A stretch of 64,000 nucleotides of DNA. It comes from Glandiceps talaboti (lineage: Eukaryota > Hemichordata > Enteropneusta > Spengelidae). Location: positions 10,981,194 to 11,045,193 of the forward strand of contig NC_135552.1 in the NCBI RefSeq assembly GCF_964340395.1. Direction: 5' to 3'. A program made the translations under genes and the position numbers. Under the pieces are notes generated by a model. That model searched no databases and had not been told where the DNA came from. It worked only from the letters and a program-made list of their open reading frames with translations. This document shows positions 1 through 12,500 of the stretch, piece after piece (position 1 is the stretch's first letter; every line of letters begins with the position of its first letter).

Positions 1-120
1 TCAGTCAATTAATCAGTCAGTCACTCAGTCAATCAGTTAGTCAGTCAGTCAATTAGTCAGTCAGTCAATCAGTTAATCAATCAATTAATCAATCAATCAG
101 TCAGTCAGACAGTCAAATTA
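1..120. repeat. Degenerate tetranucleotide tract (TCAG/TCAA)n
   Basis: The window opens in a run of TCAG, TCAA and TTAG tetramers that decays by about position 120. It lies in an intron of the golgin gene and has no coding content. Confidence 0.9.
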
Positions 121-442
121 ATTAATCAAACTCTTTCTGTATCGAACTTTGGAGCATTTAAGATAAGTGTCGTCACCCAGATGGGAAAATATCAAAACAT
201 GATGTTTATTGTCAACAGCAATCACATGTGTCTTGCACAGTACTGCACGATCAGTAAGGTCAGAGAAAACAAGGGTAGGCAGGCTAACAATTTTTGGCAG
301 TAGTGAAAGAAATGTTCACAAGTTTGTTTTAATTGACGACAGAGAGAGTGGGAAATAACAGATATTACAATAAGACCATACCCACTGTTTCTTGTTAGTC
401 CTTGATATAATATCCAATTGGTAAATTCCTGTCTTCATTCAG
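121..442 (+). other. Intron upstream of the first visible golgin exon
   Basis: Non-coding sequence ending in a pyrimidine-rich tract and the acceptor TTCATTCAG at 442. No other feature was seen. The exons for the N-terminus of the golgin lie before the window. Confidence 0.7.
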
Positions 443-555
443 CACTTGAGACTAAGCAACAACTAGAGGTAGCTGAGAAGAGAGAAGAGGAGGAAAAACA
501 GAATTTAGTACAGGAGCTATCTAGAGGTAAACAAGCTGTCATCTCTCTTATGCAG
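443..555 (+). CDS. GOLGA4: Golgin exon, first in window
   Basis: Acceptor TTCATTCAG, donor GTAAGT. The first two bases complete a codon from the previous exon; 37 codons follow, ending in LSRGKQAVISLMQ. The sequence is hydrophilic coiled coil. The exon ends in phase 0. Confidence 0.8.
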
Positions 556-3500
556 GTAAGTGTGTACAGTGGAAAAAAACACTCTATTGTCAGATAGACT
601 TTCACTAGGGTGTATGGATGCAGTTGTACAAGATACACATTTGTGAACAACGTATATTTATCATTTGTGCTGCAGGTTGAAATTCTGAAGGTGTGGAGCA
701 CAATTTGAAAAAAGGCACAGTCACCTAGTACCTTATGTTTTAGTAATCTGTAAATAGTGTTGTTTGAAATGTTATTTTTAACTCCAGTTTTTTGCAGAAC
801 CACTTCAAATTTCATTGCACAAATACATACAACAATAAAGTATTATTATTAGCGGGGTAATATTATGTGTTCTTTGAATGTTGTAGCAAGCAGCAGACTA
901 TTTTTGCCAAACAAAATATGCCGTAGTACATAAGTTTTATACTAATTTTGATGAAGTGAGTGATGCCAGTTGTGTAGTTTCTACTTCTGAACACAAAGCG
1001 TTATGTTATAATTGTCACTACAGCAAGATAAGGAGAAAATGAAGGAAGAGCTGATGAAAGAAAAGGAAGATGCTTTGGCAGGGAAAGACAAACACTGGCA
1101 GGAAGAAATAGCCAAGAATAAAAAACAGTGGGAAGAAATAGTTGAAAAGAAGGAGAAAGAATGCAAAGAAACAATTGAGGGAAAGGTACTTTTCATATTT
1201 AGTCTTTCAGCTAATGTTTGGGTACCATGGTAACAGAGGAATAATAAAAAATTATGTACATGTGGGAAAATGTACATAGGTTTCCGTACTTTTTAGAACA
1301 ATTTAGTGGGAACCCTAGCAAAATACCTGCATGGGAATTTTTGCCACTTGCAAACAAAAACACTGATTTATGTCTTTTCATCAAAAAATGAATTTATTAT
1401 TTGTCTTTGCAAATCAAAATAAAAAGTAAGAAATATGTAGGAGGAAAAAGAACACAAACTTAAACTTCAAAGACATAAATAATATTGTCATGACAAAATG
1501 GCTGAAATTTTACTCTGCACAGGTAAGAGGACTTGCACTTGCACTTGAAAAATGCGAAAATCTTGTCATGACAAAGAGTGAAATTTTCCTCCACACAGGA
1601 AAAAGAACTTGAACTTGCACTCCAAAGACATGCTGAAGACCAGAAGAGACATCTGAAAGAGAAGGAGGAAGAGATGATGATGGCGATAGAAGAAAGAGAA
1701 CTACAGAAAACCGCTGCTATCAGTGCACAGGACAACCAGAAAGATGAACTACAGAGGATCATTGATAACATGAAAACTGTAAGTGTTAAATTATGTTGTC
1801 TGTGTGGATTTGAGTCAGTGTGTGGTAAAATTTGGTGGCATAGTTCTCATACATTGTTATATAATTTGGGTTGGGAACCCCGGTAAAATGACAGGGGAAC
1901 TCAGGTAGGTTTTATCTACTTGCTGCCCTTGAAAAAAAATACTGATGAGTACATCTTTCCATCACAGTTCAATAGGAAGGGCACAGCATACAAATAAATA
2001 GCTACCAGAAAACATGAATATACAGGTTGTTGTAGAAATACCTTTGATATGTCCAATTTGCTATTAGTGCGTCAAGATATATGTGTTATCAATGTAGGAA
2101 ATTGTTAATCTTCCAGACAGAGTTGCAGCTTAACCATGTTGAGTTTGGTGATGTACTCGCTTTGTTTTCTACTGGCAGAAAAAAGTGTTCTCTATATGAC
2201 ACATGTTATTATCAGTCCCACAAGTTTACTATTTACACTGTTTGGTTGTGAATAAATTTAAAGATCTGAAAATCTAACTACAAATTGCAGCAAGTATGGG
2301 AACATTTTAGATACTTATCAAAATGAATATATCATAACTGAGAACAAAATAGAGCTAGAATTGGGGCGTTTTATACACTTATAGGTACTAATCAAAATGG
2401 AGTAACTGCATGTGTCTGAGACTCTCACCTTGTTATTGGTGTACTTCCACTGGTGTGTGAACACTTAACTGTGTTAGCATCCATCCAACCAGGAACTATG
2501 AATACTAAGCTATGCCTACATTGACACTACTTTGACTTTTGTAATGCTGAATGTAGCTGTGCAAACCTATTGCAAAGTTAGGTTTGTTTGTGTATGCGTA
2601 AAGACCTTAGAAATAGTGTTAGTTAGAAGTGCAGAAAAGTATGGTACCACATTTTTAGCTAATGGCAATGCTATGAGCTTCGTGTGCATACACTAAGATT
2701 CAAAATATGTGCAAGTGTATTTTTCTTAGCATTATAAATATTGTAAATCTGGAAATTTTCGCTAAAGACTTATTTCCGCTTATTTTGCTGGAAAACAAAG
2801 ATGTAAAAATAAGATATGACTTAACTGCCTTCTTGTACATTGTTAACACAATGTACCAGTCTGGTAATGAGTTAGAATTAGTCTTTGAGAACTGGCTGAA
2901 GACCGTAAAATTGCAAAGGTTTCTAGTAGCAAAAATATCTCAGTTCACAGTATATTGTTAGTACTTCAGGAACTGTTGACGTAAGCACAGAAATCAATAA
3001 GATTATGTGGCACTATCTGTCTGTGTAAATATGACCATTGTCAAAATTCTCAACTCAATGATAATCTGTTTCATTGCTTCATTGTTTTCTAACAACTGCA
3101 GGAGAAACTTGAACAAGAGAGCTATGTCCAACAATTGAAAGAGAAACATTCAACAGAAATAAAGGAGTTTAGTGCTAAGATTGAAGAAATTGCCAAGAGA
3201 AACAAGAACACTTTTGCCAAGCTAAAAGCACAACATGAGAAAACATTGGACGAATTCAGAGTTAAGCACGAACAAGAAATGACAGGAAAAGGGGACGAAC
3301 TGAAACAAGAACATAAACAGTATGTGGAGGAGTTGCTGAGAAGTCATGAAGAGAAAGTGGAGGCCATTACTAGTGATTTAGAAACCCAGTATAAGTCACA
3401 GATGCAGGATCTCAACAGAAACCATGACAACATTGTGCAAGAAAAAATGGACCAAATTCAAAAACTTAGCACAGCTAACAATGATCTGAAACATGCAAAT

Positions 3501-6500
3501 GAAGTACTGAATAAAAGTCTGTCTGAGGCAGTCAACAAAGTGAAAGAACTTGAAGAAAAGTTACAAGTGGAAATAGAAAACCATGTCAAGGATATCCAGG
3601 AGAAAGTGAATCAGTTAGAACAGTATGTGTCACTGACGGATAAACTAGAACAGACAAATAAAGATCAGGAGATGAAACTAAATGAGCTGCAGCAAGATCA
3701 TAAGAATCTTACAGAAAAACATGAAACTGAAGTACAAGAAAAAAATCATAAGATAGAAGAACTGGAAACAACTGTTGTACAGCTGAGAGAACATAAAGAG
3801 GGCTTAGAACAGAATCTTGCACAGACCAGTAGATCAGGTGAGCAAGTTGTTAATGCTCTTCAGGAAGAAAAAGAAAAACTGTCAGGTACGCTGAAAGAGT
3901 TAGGGGAAGAAATAGACAAACTTAAAGAAAGAAATGACACCTTGTCTCAATCACTTGAGGGTAAAACAAACGAATGTGAATCTTTAAAACAGCAGGATGA
4001 TTTGAAAATAGAGGAGTTGAATACCGAGAAGGAGCAACTCAGAGGAAATCTTGAAGAAATGGACCGACAAAAATCAGATTTGGAAAATCAGATTAAGGTT
4101 TTGAGTGAAGAACACCAAAAAGTGGTCGAGGAACTTAATAAGAAGGTCCAGGAACTTGAAGTTGAAGTTGGAAAGATTAAAGAGATGAAAGAAAATGAGG
4201 CAGAGCAAAGTTCAAAGGAAATCAAAGAACTTCATAACCAGCTTGAACAGAAAGTTGCTGTGATTTCAGACTTAGAACAGCAATTGGGTGCAGTCAGTAG
4301 AGATTTAGAAGACAAGAAGAGAGAGCATGAAAATAAATGTTCGGAGTATGAGCAAAAGTTGCAGTTCCAGCAAGAAAGTCATGAAAATGAAATAGCAAGA
4401 AAACTGGAGGCCTTAGAAGTCCAGAAACAGAGCTCAGTCAGCGAAGTAACCACAGAACTTGGCAACAAACTAGGAGAAGCTAATGAGACCATCGGACAAC
4501 AAGAAAAGACTATACAGGGACTGAAACTTAGAGAGCAAGAACTTCAGAACAATATTGAAGGTCTGAATGCAGATCATGAAAGAACCTTGAAGGAACTCGG
4601 AGAGAGGTCATCTGAAGAGATTAACACTTTACAGGGACGCATTGCATCACTGCAGGAAGAGATGCAAGCAAACAAAGAACAATATACAGAGCAAGTCAAA
4701 AACCTTGAAAAACAGATTGAGGAGAGACAGAGTGAAATCCTGGGTCTTACTGAGCAGCATGCTAAAGAAATGAACACATGTCAGGAAGAATTTGCAGAGA
4801 AAGTGAACAAACTTACACAGGATTTACAGGAAAGTTCCGAAACATTATCTAAACTTCGACAAGATCATGCATCAATGGATGAAGCACTGAGTCAAGAAAT
4901 AAAAACCATGAAAGAAGAATTGGGAGCAAATGAAAGAAACCACGGGGAAGAAATGGAGAAGTTGAGAGTCGATCATGAAAAGATGATGCAGGAGGAACAA
5001 GATGCTGTTGCTAAAAAACTCGATCAGTTGGAGAAAGAAAAAGCTGATTCTTTAGGTGAGGTTAGTAGTGAGTTAGGGAACAAACTTACGGAAGTACAGA
5101 CCTCACTTCAAGAGAAGGAGGCTAGAATTCTGGAGTTGGAGAACACCAGACAGGAACTCTTAAATTCTGTGGAAAGTCTTAAAGCGACCCATGCTGATGA
5201 AATCAAAGAAATAGTAGTTAAAAACAATGAGGAGATGAGTAGTATGAGACAGGATTATGAGAACCAGAAACAAGAAATGCAGGTAACCATGACACAGTAC
5301 TCTGTTCAAATTGTCAAACTTGAAAGTGAGTTCTCTCAAAAAGAAGAAGCTGCGAGAGGAATTCTTGAAGAGAAAGAGCACAGAGTTAAGGAGCTTGAAG
5401 AAAATGAAAAGCAACTTAAGGAGCAAATGGAAAATTTACACACCACCCACCAAGAACAATTAGTAGTTAAGGAAAAAGAGTTTGATGACAAAATACAACA
5501 ACTGAAAGAGGATCATGATAAGAATCTGAAAGAAGCAGAAGAGAAACACAAGAACCAATTCACGGAGTTGAGAAACCAAGCCAAAAGTAAAATTTCAGAA
5601 ATGAAAAAGAAAATTGAAGACCTAAGCGAGCAGCTTACACAGAAGACAACAGAGATGGAAGAGACATTGCAAAAGTCGAAAAGTCATCATGAAGAGGAGA
5701 CGGAGAGGATGAGGAAAGAGTTGGGAGAGGAGAAGGACGACATGATGCAGAAGATGATGACAAAGATTACAGGCCTGCAGAACAGGATTGTGGAGGAACA
5801 AGAAAAGTTTGAGACTGTGTCAGCGGAAAAAGAAAAGAAACATGGTGTAGTCGTGAAACAAATGGAAGACAATTTTCAAATCAAGATGAAGGAAGAACAG
5901 GAAGGATTTAATCAGAAGTTTACAGAAATTCTGAAAGAGAAGGATCTTGGCATTGATGATGTGGCTGCTAAGATGGAAGCAATGAAGAAAGAAGAGGTGG
6001 AGAGAATTGCTGCTGAGTTCAAGGTCAAGTTCACTGAAGCACAAGAGAATCATAAAAAACAACTTTTAGATCTTAGGGATCAGGCAAAAGGTAAAATTGG
6101 TAACTTGAAGGGTCAGCTGCAGGAACAGGAAAAGACTCATTCTGAAACTGTCAGTGCAATGGAAAAATCTCAGAACGAGAAAATGGAGGAGTTGAAAAAA
6201 GAACATTCTAATCAAGTTCAAAGTGTTGAGTCGAATCATCAAGAGACGTTACAGACTTTGAAGAAACAACATGAAGATCAGTTTGAACAGATAAAATTAG
6301 ATCATAGTCAAGAAATTGAAAACCTGAAACAGGAAAATCAAGAGAAAATTATGGCACTTGAGAAGGACTATGCAAATAAGATTGATGACATCACAGCTGA
6401 GCATGCTCAGTTGAAAGAGAGCAGCCATCTTGCTCAGACACTGAAAGTAGAAGTTGAAACATTGAGGCAACAATCTCAAGGGGATGTTGAAAAACTTGAA

Positions 6501-9500
6501 TCAGTGCACTCTGAGAATATTATTCAGCTCAAACAAGAACATGAGCAAGCTCTTGAGGAGCTAAGGACTAAACTTAATAATGAGTTGTCAGAGGCAAAAG
6601 AGCAACATGAGCAGAATTTGCAAGAGGTTGTAGATACCAACTTGGCGCAACAAGCGGAGTTGAAGATTGTGAAAGACCAACACGAAGAAACCAAACAGAA
6701 ACTTACAATGTTGAGTGATACATACAAATCAGAAATATCAGAATGGGGATCGAAATTAGATGAACAAGAAAAAGCTTTCTTTGAGGAAAGAGAGTCCCTT
6801 ATTAAACAGATGAAAGAGAGAGAAAATCAGTCACAGATGAATAAACAAGAACTGAATCAGCATTTACAGAGTAAAATTGCAGAGGCTGAGAAAGAAATCA
6901 AAGGTATAACCGAAAAACACAGTAGTGAAATCGACACGCTGAAACAATTCTATGACGCCAAAGTCAAGGATATGGAAGAGGAGCAAAAATCCAATATGCA
7001 AGATGCTGAGTACCAGTATAGTGAGAAAATTACGGAACTTGAAAGTCAATGTCAGGAACAGACCAAGAAGCTGCAAGAGGTCGAGGAAAGGTCAACACTC
7101 AAGGACAGTAAGATTGCGGAATTACAAGTACACATGGAAGAAGTGAGTAAGAAGTTTGATAACGTAGAAAGTAGCTGTCACGACTTGATAGAAAAACTCA
7201 ACAACAAAGAAAAGGAAATCAAGGAACTCACAGATAAACTTAACACTGCCACAGAGAAAGTCAATCAATTTACAACTGAGAGCACACAGAGTCTTCAAGA
7301 AAAAGACGTCATTGTGAAAGAGTTAGAAGCTAGGATAGAGGCATTAGCTCAAGAAAAAGAACAGGAATTAAATGACAAAATTGCTGTGCTTACGGAAGAA
7401 AACCTTCAAGAAAAAGACATCATTGTGAAAGAGTTAGAGGCTAGGATAGAGGCATTAGCTCAAGAAAAAGAACAGGAATTAAATGACAAAATTGCTGCAC
7501 TTACGGATGAAAATCAAACCAGTACACAGAGTCTTGAAGAAAAGGAGGCTACTGTGAAAGAGCTTGAAGCAAAGGTAGAAGAATTTGCTAATGAAAAGGA
7601 GAAGGAATTGAGTGAAAAGTTAGCGAAGCTTACAGAGGAAAAAGAAACAAAACTAGCTGAATTGAAAAAGAAAGCGGAGATAAGGTTGAGTCAGATCAAA
7701 AGACAATTTCAATCCGATTTGGAAGAGAAGGGTAAAATGGTGAAAGAGTTGACGGAAAGTAGTAGTAAACTTAAAGAACAGCTGGAGACACAAGAGACAA
7801 TGTTAGAAGAAAAGTCAAAGATGATAAAGGAACTTGAAAATAGACTTGTTGAACTTGAGCAGGAAATAGACACTACAAGGAATAGTCTGGAAGCAAAGGA
7901 GAGTGATATGACAGAACAATTACAAGAAAAGGAAAGAATTGCACAAGAAAGTCTACAAGGTGCTGAAGTGAGACAGAAAAGAGAGACTGAGGAACTACAG
8001 GGAATTATTGCAAAACACAAAGAGAGAGAAGAAGAACTGAACCAGAAGATCAGCGATGTGAAAGCAGAAATGGAAAAAGTGACTACTGAAATGAAACAGA
8101 AACACAAAGAACGGATGGAGATTTTACAGGATGACCATAAGAGTGAACTGGAGGTACTTAAGAAGGATTTCGCCATACAGAAAGAAGAAGCTGAACAAGA
8201 ACAGAATCTAAAATTGAAACAGTTGTTAAAAGAAGTTAATACAACTATGGCAGAGAAGGAACGACAGTTTGAGGATACTTTGTCCATGTCTATCGGTAGG
8301 TTGGCGTATGGAAGACTTGTCTAGCCTGGCACTAAATAGATGTGATTAGTTATTCCCTCTCATATCATCAACCCTAGCAGTAGATTCCCTTTGTTATGTC
8401 CGTCATCTTTCATCATACATTATCATTTCACACTTTTATTTTGTGTTAGCGTGGTGTTCTCTGTCATCATGAAATATTCTTTGTTGCCATGACGTTAACT
8501 GCATAGTGGCACTGCTGTTGTTATGGCAACTCATACCAGCTGTCTTTGGTCAAGGCTGTTAACACATAAATCCTCTTCATTTTAAATCCAACATCAATAA
8601 TTTCACATCCTTGTAAAATTGTTGTCTTTGGTGTTAGATATACATACTTAGTTATCATTACTCATTCCCCTCATTAACATTTCACAGTTGTTTTATTTGC
8701 ATATTTGCTCATATGATTTTTTTTCTCAGTAACTTTTTATTTGTATATAAACTGTATGAATAGACTCACTGACTTTTTGAGAAAAGGATCGTTCGTAAAA
8801 AACTTGTTTTCATCAATACTTGTGGGTTCTATGTTACTGTAAACAGTGACCCTAGTGGGAGATTTGCATGATGAGATACAGTAAATACTGCCCTCACATG
8901 ATGAAGTCAAGCCATCAATTTTGCATTTATATCACTTGTCTCATGCATGTTTGTTGTGAGTTCTGCATTGCAATGAATCAATGAATAATAACTAAAGCAG
9001 TCAACTCAGATCAGATTTTGATGAAAAGTTGGAATCTTACCACATCAAAACATGAATTTAAATCCATTTTTGGCTTGGTTTTTCCCGACAAGAAACTCCT
9101 GTGCATCATTCAACATCTGCAACTGGTTCCTTTAGACTAAATTCCTTTTATTGTTTTAGTCTGCAACATTTTCATTATGTACAATCTGGTTCAAAGACAC
9201 ACACAATTTTCTTTCCTTTGTGAATATTTGTCTTTTGGCAAAAAATAATCAGTTGTAGAGTATATTCCCTCGTCGTACCTTAACACCTCCAAGAGGGCAC
9301 TGTTTACTGAAAATATGTGCTTATTGCCTTGTGGGCTGCATTCATATTATGCTTTCTTGCAGAGAGAGGACAGAGTCAGGAAGAAGTGCAAGAGAGGGAG
9401 TACAAACGACAAATGGAAGAGCTGTACAGAGAAATGAGGGAAAATGAACTCAAACAAGAAGCAGCTGTTAGTCGATATGCATCTCAAATAAAGGTTTGTC

Positions 9501-12500
9501 ATCCAGTTTTACAAGTGTTTATTCTTTGTAAATTACAGATATTTTTGCATTCATGCCATTGATCATGAAAAATACATTTATTCCATGGAAACCCACCCCC
9601 TCTATTTCATGGAATGCTAAATCTATTTTATGGAAATCTTTCTATTTCATGGAAAATCTCTATTCCATGAATAGCTAGCCATTCCAACTGTCTTTGCACT
9701 CAATGAGTGCATAGTCACCGTGGTATATGTAAAACACACTTGGTCTGGCCTTCAAAGTTCTAACAATTTTATAGCAAATAATCTACTATACTTCTAATGT
9801 TCCTTTACTATACTAGTAATATCCAAAATCCTGTTACCATACATACTGTTGTACAAAATAATACACTGGGACAGGGGCAGCCTGGATTCCAGAGTATATT
9901 CCTGGCTATAAAATGGACTTAGTGAGACCAAAAATATGCTAAGAGAAATTGTTGGCATTTTAAGATTAAAATTTGGGTTAGAAAACCTTTTTTTTTTTGT
10001 GTATATCAAGTCATGTAGTTCTAAACAAAAGAACGATTCTACAAATAACTATGTAATCCATATGACTCCACTGATATGAAAATTATACCAAAGTGAGAAC
10101 CTGGGATTAAAACATTGGGCTTTGAAGACCACTGATTCTGCAGTCTTGCCATGTTGGTATTCCTTTACAACATCAGCTGATAGCAATATTTTCACTTAAT
10201 ATTTTACAAAAAAAAGGATAAAGAGTCGGAGTTGGATGAGTTAAATCAAGACTACGAGAACAAGGTAGATGAACTAGAAAATGAACATAAAGCCAAGATA
10301 GCAGAACTTGAGAAGAAAATGGCAGACAACGAACAGAAGCTAAGAATGGCATTCAAGAAGAAACTGAAAGAAATGGAAAAAGTGCACTCTGAGGAGGTAA
10401 AGGGTTTGACTACAGAATGGCAGAGTGAAAGAAAAGTAAGTGGTCAAACTGATTTGTTACTACATGTGTGTGTCAGGTGATTACTTGTGTCGGTGTTTAT
10501 GTATATCAGTGATATCACATCTGTCACAGTAAATGTGCTACACTGTAGTCGTATATTTTTGGTGCTAGATTTATTTTTAACAGAAGCTGTTGCCATGGAA
10601 ATACGTCCTGCTAACATACTTACTGTGCCAAGTTGTCATATTTCTAAATTCAGCTGTTGTGAAAGGTGTCACCAATAGTTGCACTGAACATAGCTAGCTG
10701 GCAGAATGGATGAGTTATCTACAAGTAGTGTCTACTTTGCCATTGCATTGTTGGCCAAATGAAAGTGCACCTGACACGTCCTAAGTTGCCATGATGCCAA
10801 AATTGTCATGCACCAAAATAAGTACAACTACAGTATCCATATTGTGAATATTATTGTGCCTCATCATTTCACTTGTCTATTAGAATAGCACTATTTTGAA
10901 ATGTTTAGCTGCGGGCCATGCACTCACTTTTGGTAGGCTGCAGCCACTTCTGTTTTGTGGGTTTAATCAATTGCATTTGCAATATGCAACGGCGTGTGGC
11001 ACATGATCTAGCGAAAGCACTTATAAGTTCCTCTCTTAAAAAATACATTACACCTTATAATATGTAGAGATATATTAGTTGTACTCAGTGTGTTTCAAAC
11101 TGAAATAATCTTGAGCAATATTGCAACGATGGTCATATGATCAACTCAGTCTTCCAAAGTCTATGGAAGTAACTGCAACCTACCAGTGGCAAAACATTTT
11201 GAAATAGCACTATTGTTAAACCCTATTTAAGCACCACTATGGCTTGTTGTCAATGCTTGGTGTGCTTGCAATACAAAATCAGTATGTCCTTTTTGCTGAG
11301 GTCTATTTACTTCACACTCCATTTAGTGGATTCTGAAGAAATGGCGGCAAAATCTAAATTATAAATTTTAGATGCGACTCATGGTTTATTGTTCAGAGAA
11401 CTTGTCTATCTACTTGTTTTTACCCTGAGTATTATCTAAGATTTACCATATTCCAAATAAATTATACTACTTTGGATTAACAAAAAAATTCATGAAATGT
11501 TGGGTTTAAAGTTGTTTATCAAATGTGACAAGATTTGTCATTAGGGATGAAAATTATGAGATGATTTGAAGCACTTTGTAAGGTTCACTGTGATTGGTTA
11601 GAAAATGGTGGAAAAAAGCACAACTATTTCATGCATCATACTTAGTATGCTATCCAATCAGAGGGAGCCTTGTAATGGCTTCCAGTCATCCCAGAGTTAT
11701 TAGCATTGACCAAGAATTTTGATGCATCACTTGTTACACCCTAGAGTCCTGCATGTGCTTAGAGTTCAAAATCAGAGTTTTCATGCTTGTAATTACATTA
11801 TGATATAATTGCTATCTACGAAGTGTTACTTTAGTTGTTGTTTGGGATTTTAGGATTGTGTGGAATTTGAAAAATCAAGGTCTGTGAACACACATTCTAT
11901 AAAGAGGTAACATTGACAGTTCTCTGAGTAGTTCTAAAGTGGTTGCTAGATTTGGTATGTACCTAGCCGAGAAATTTACCAGCCCCAGAAAACTGTTCAC
12001 TTGTGTAGCACTCTGTGGTTCCCATGCTCCCATGACTGCTTGACAATTTGTTGGCGTGACTACCTCCAGTAAACATATTTTTAGATGTACATGTACCAGT
12101 ACATGAATTGTGATGTGTCTCAATTCTACACAACTATTGAAATAAATAAAGACTTTATCAGTCAAAATTACATTCAATCTGTCTTGTCGGCATAGTCAGG
12201 AATGAATTATTTTAAAAAACCAAATGAAGAGCACCACCAAGAGGCAGAGATGGGCCATGAAATATTGACAACTCTTTGCCTGATCATGCCGATGGGTGTC
12301 AAGAGGAATGCACGATGGATTTTCATATGGAAGATTTCCAAATCAAATTTGAAGGGAATTTGAATGTGAATATGAGCATGAAACCTCTGATCCCAACTCT
12401 TTGCTAAACTCTAACACATATTTGCCGTATAACTGTGTTTTAATAACTGCATGTCGTTCGTGTGTTGTGATTTCTTTTTTAGTGTTTTTTTGTGATTTTT

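Noticed and set aside
7709-8287. 192-codon open frame on the minus strand opposite the golgin
   Set aside because: Complement of Glu/Lys-rich coiled-coil codons gives Ser/Phe/Leu-rich frames without stops. No family features; the + strand is clearly coding.
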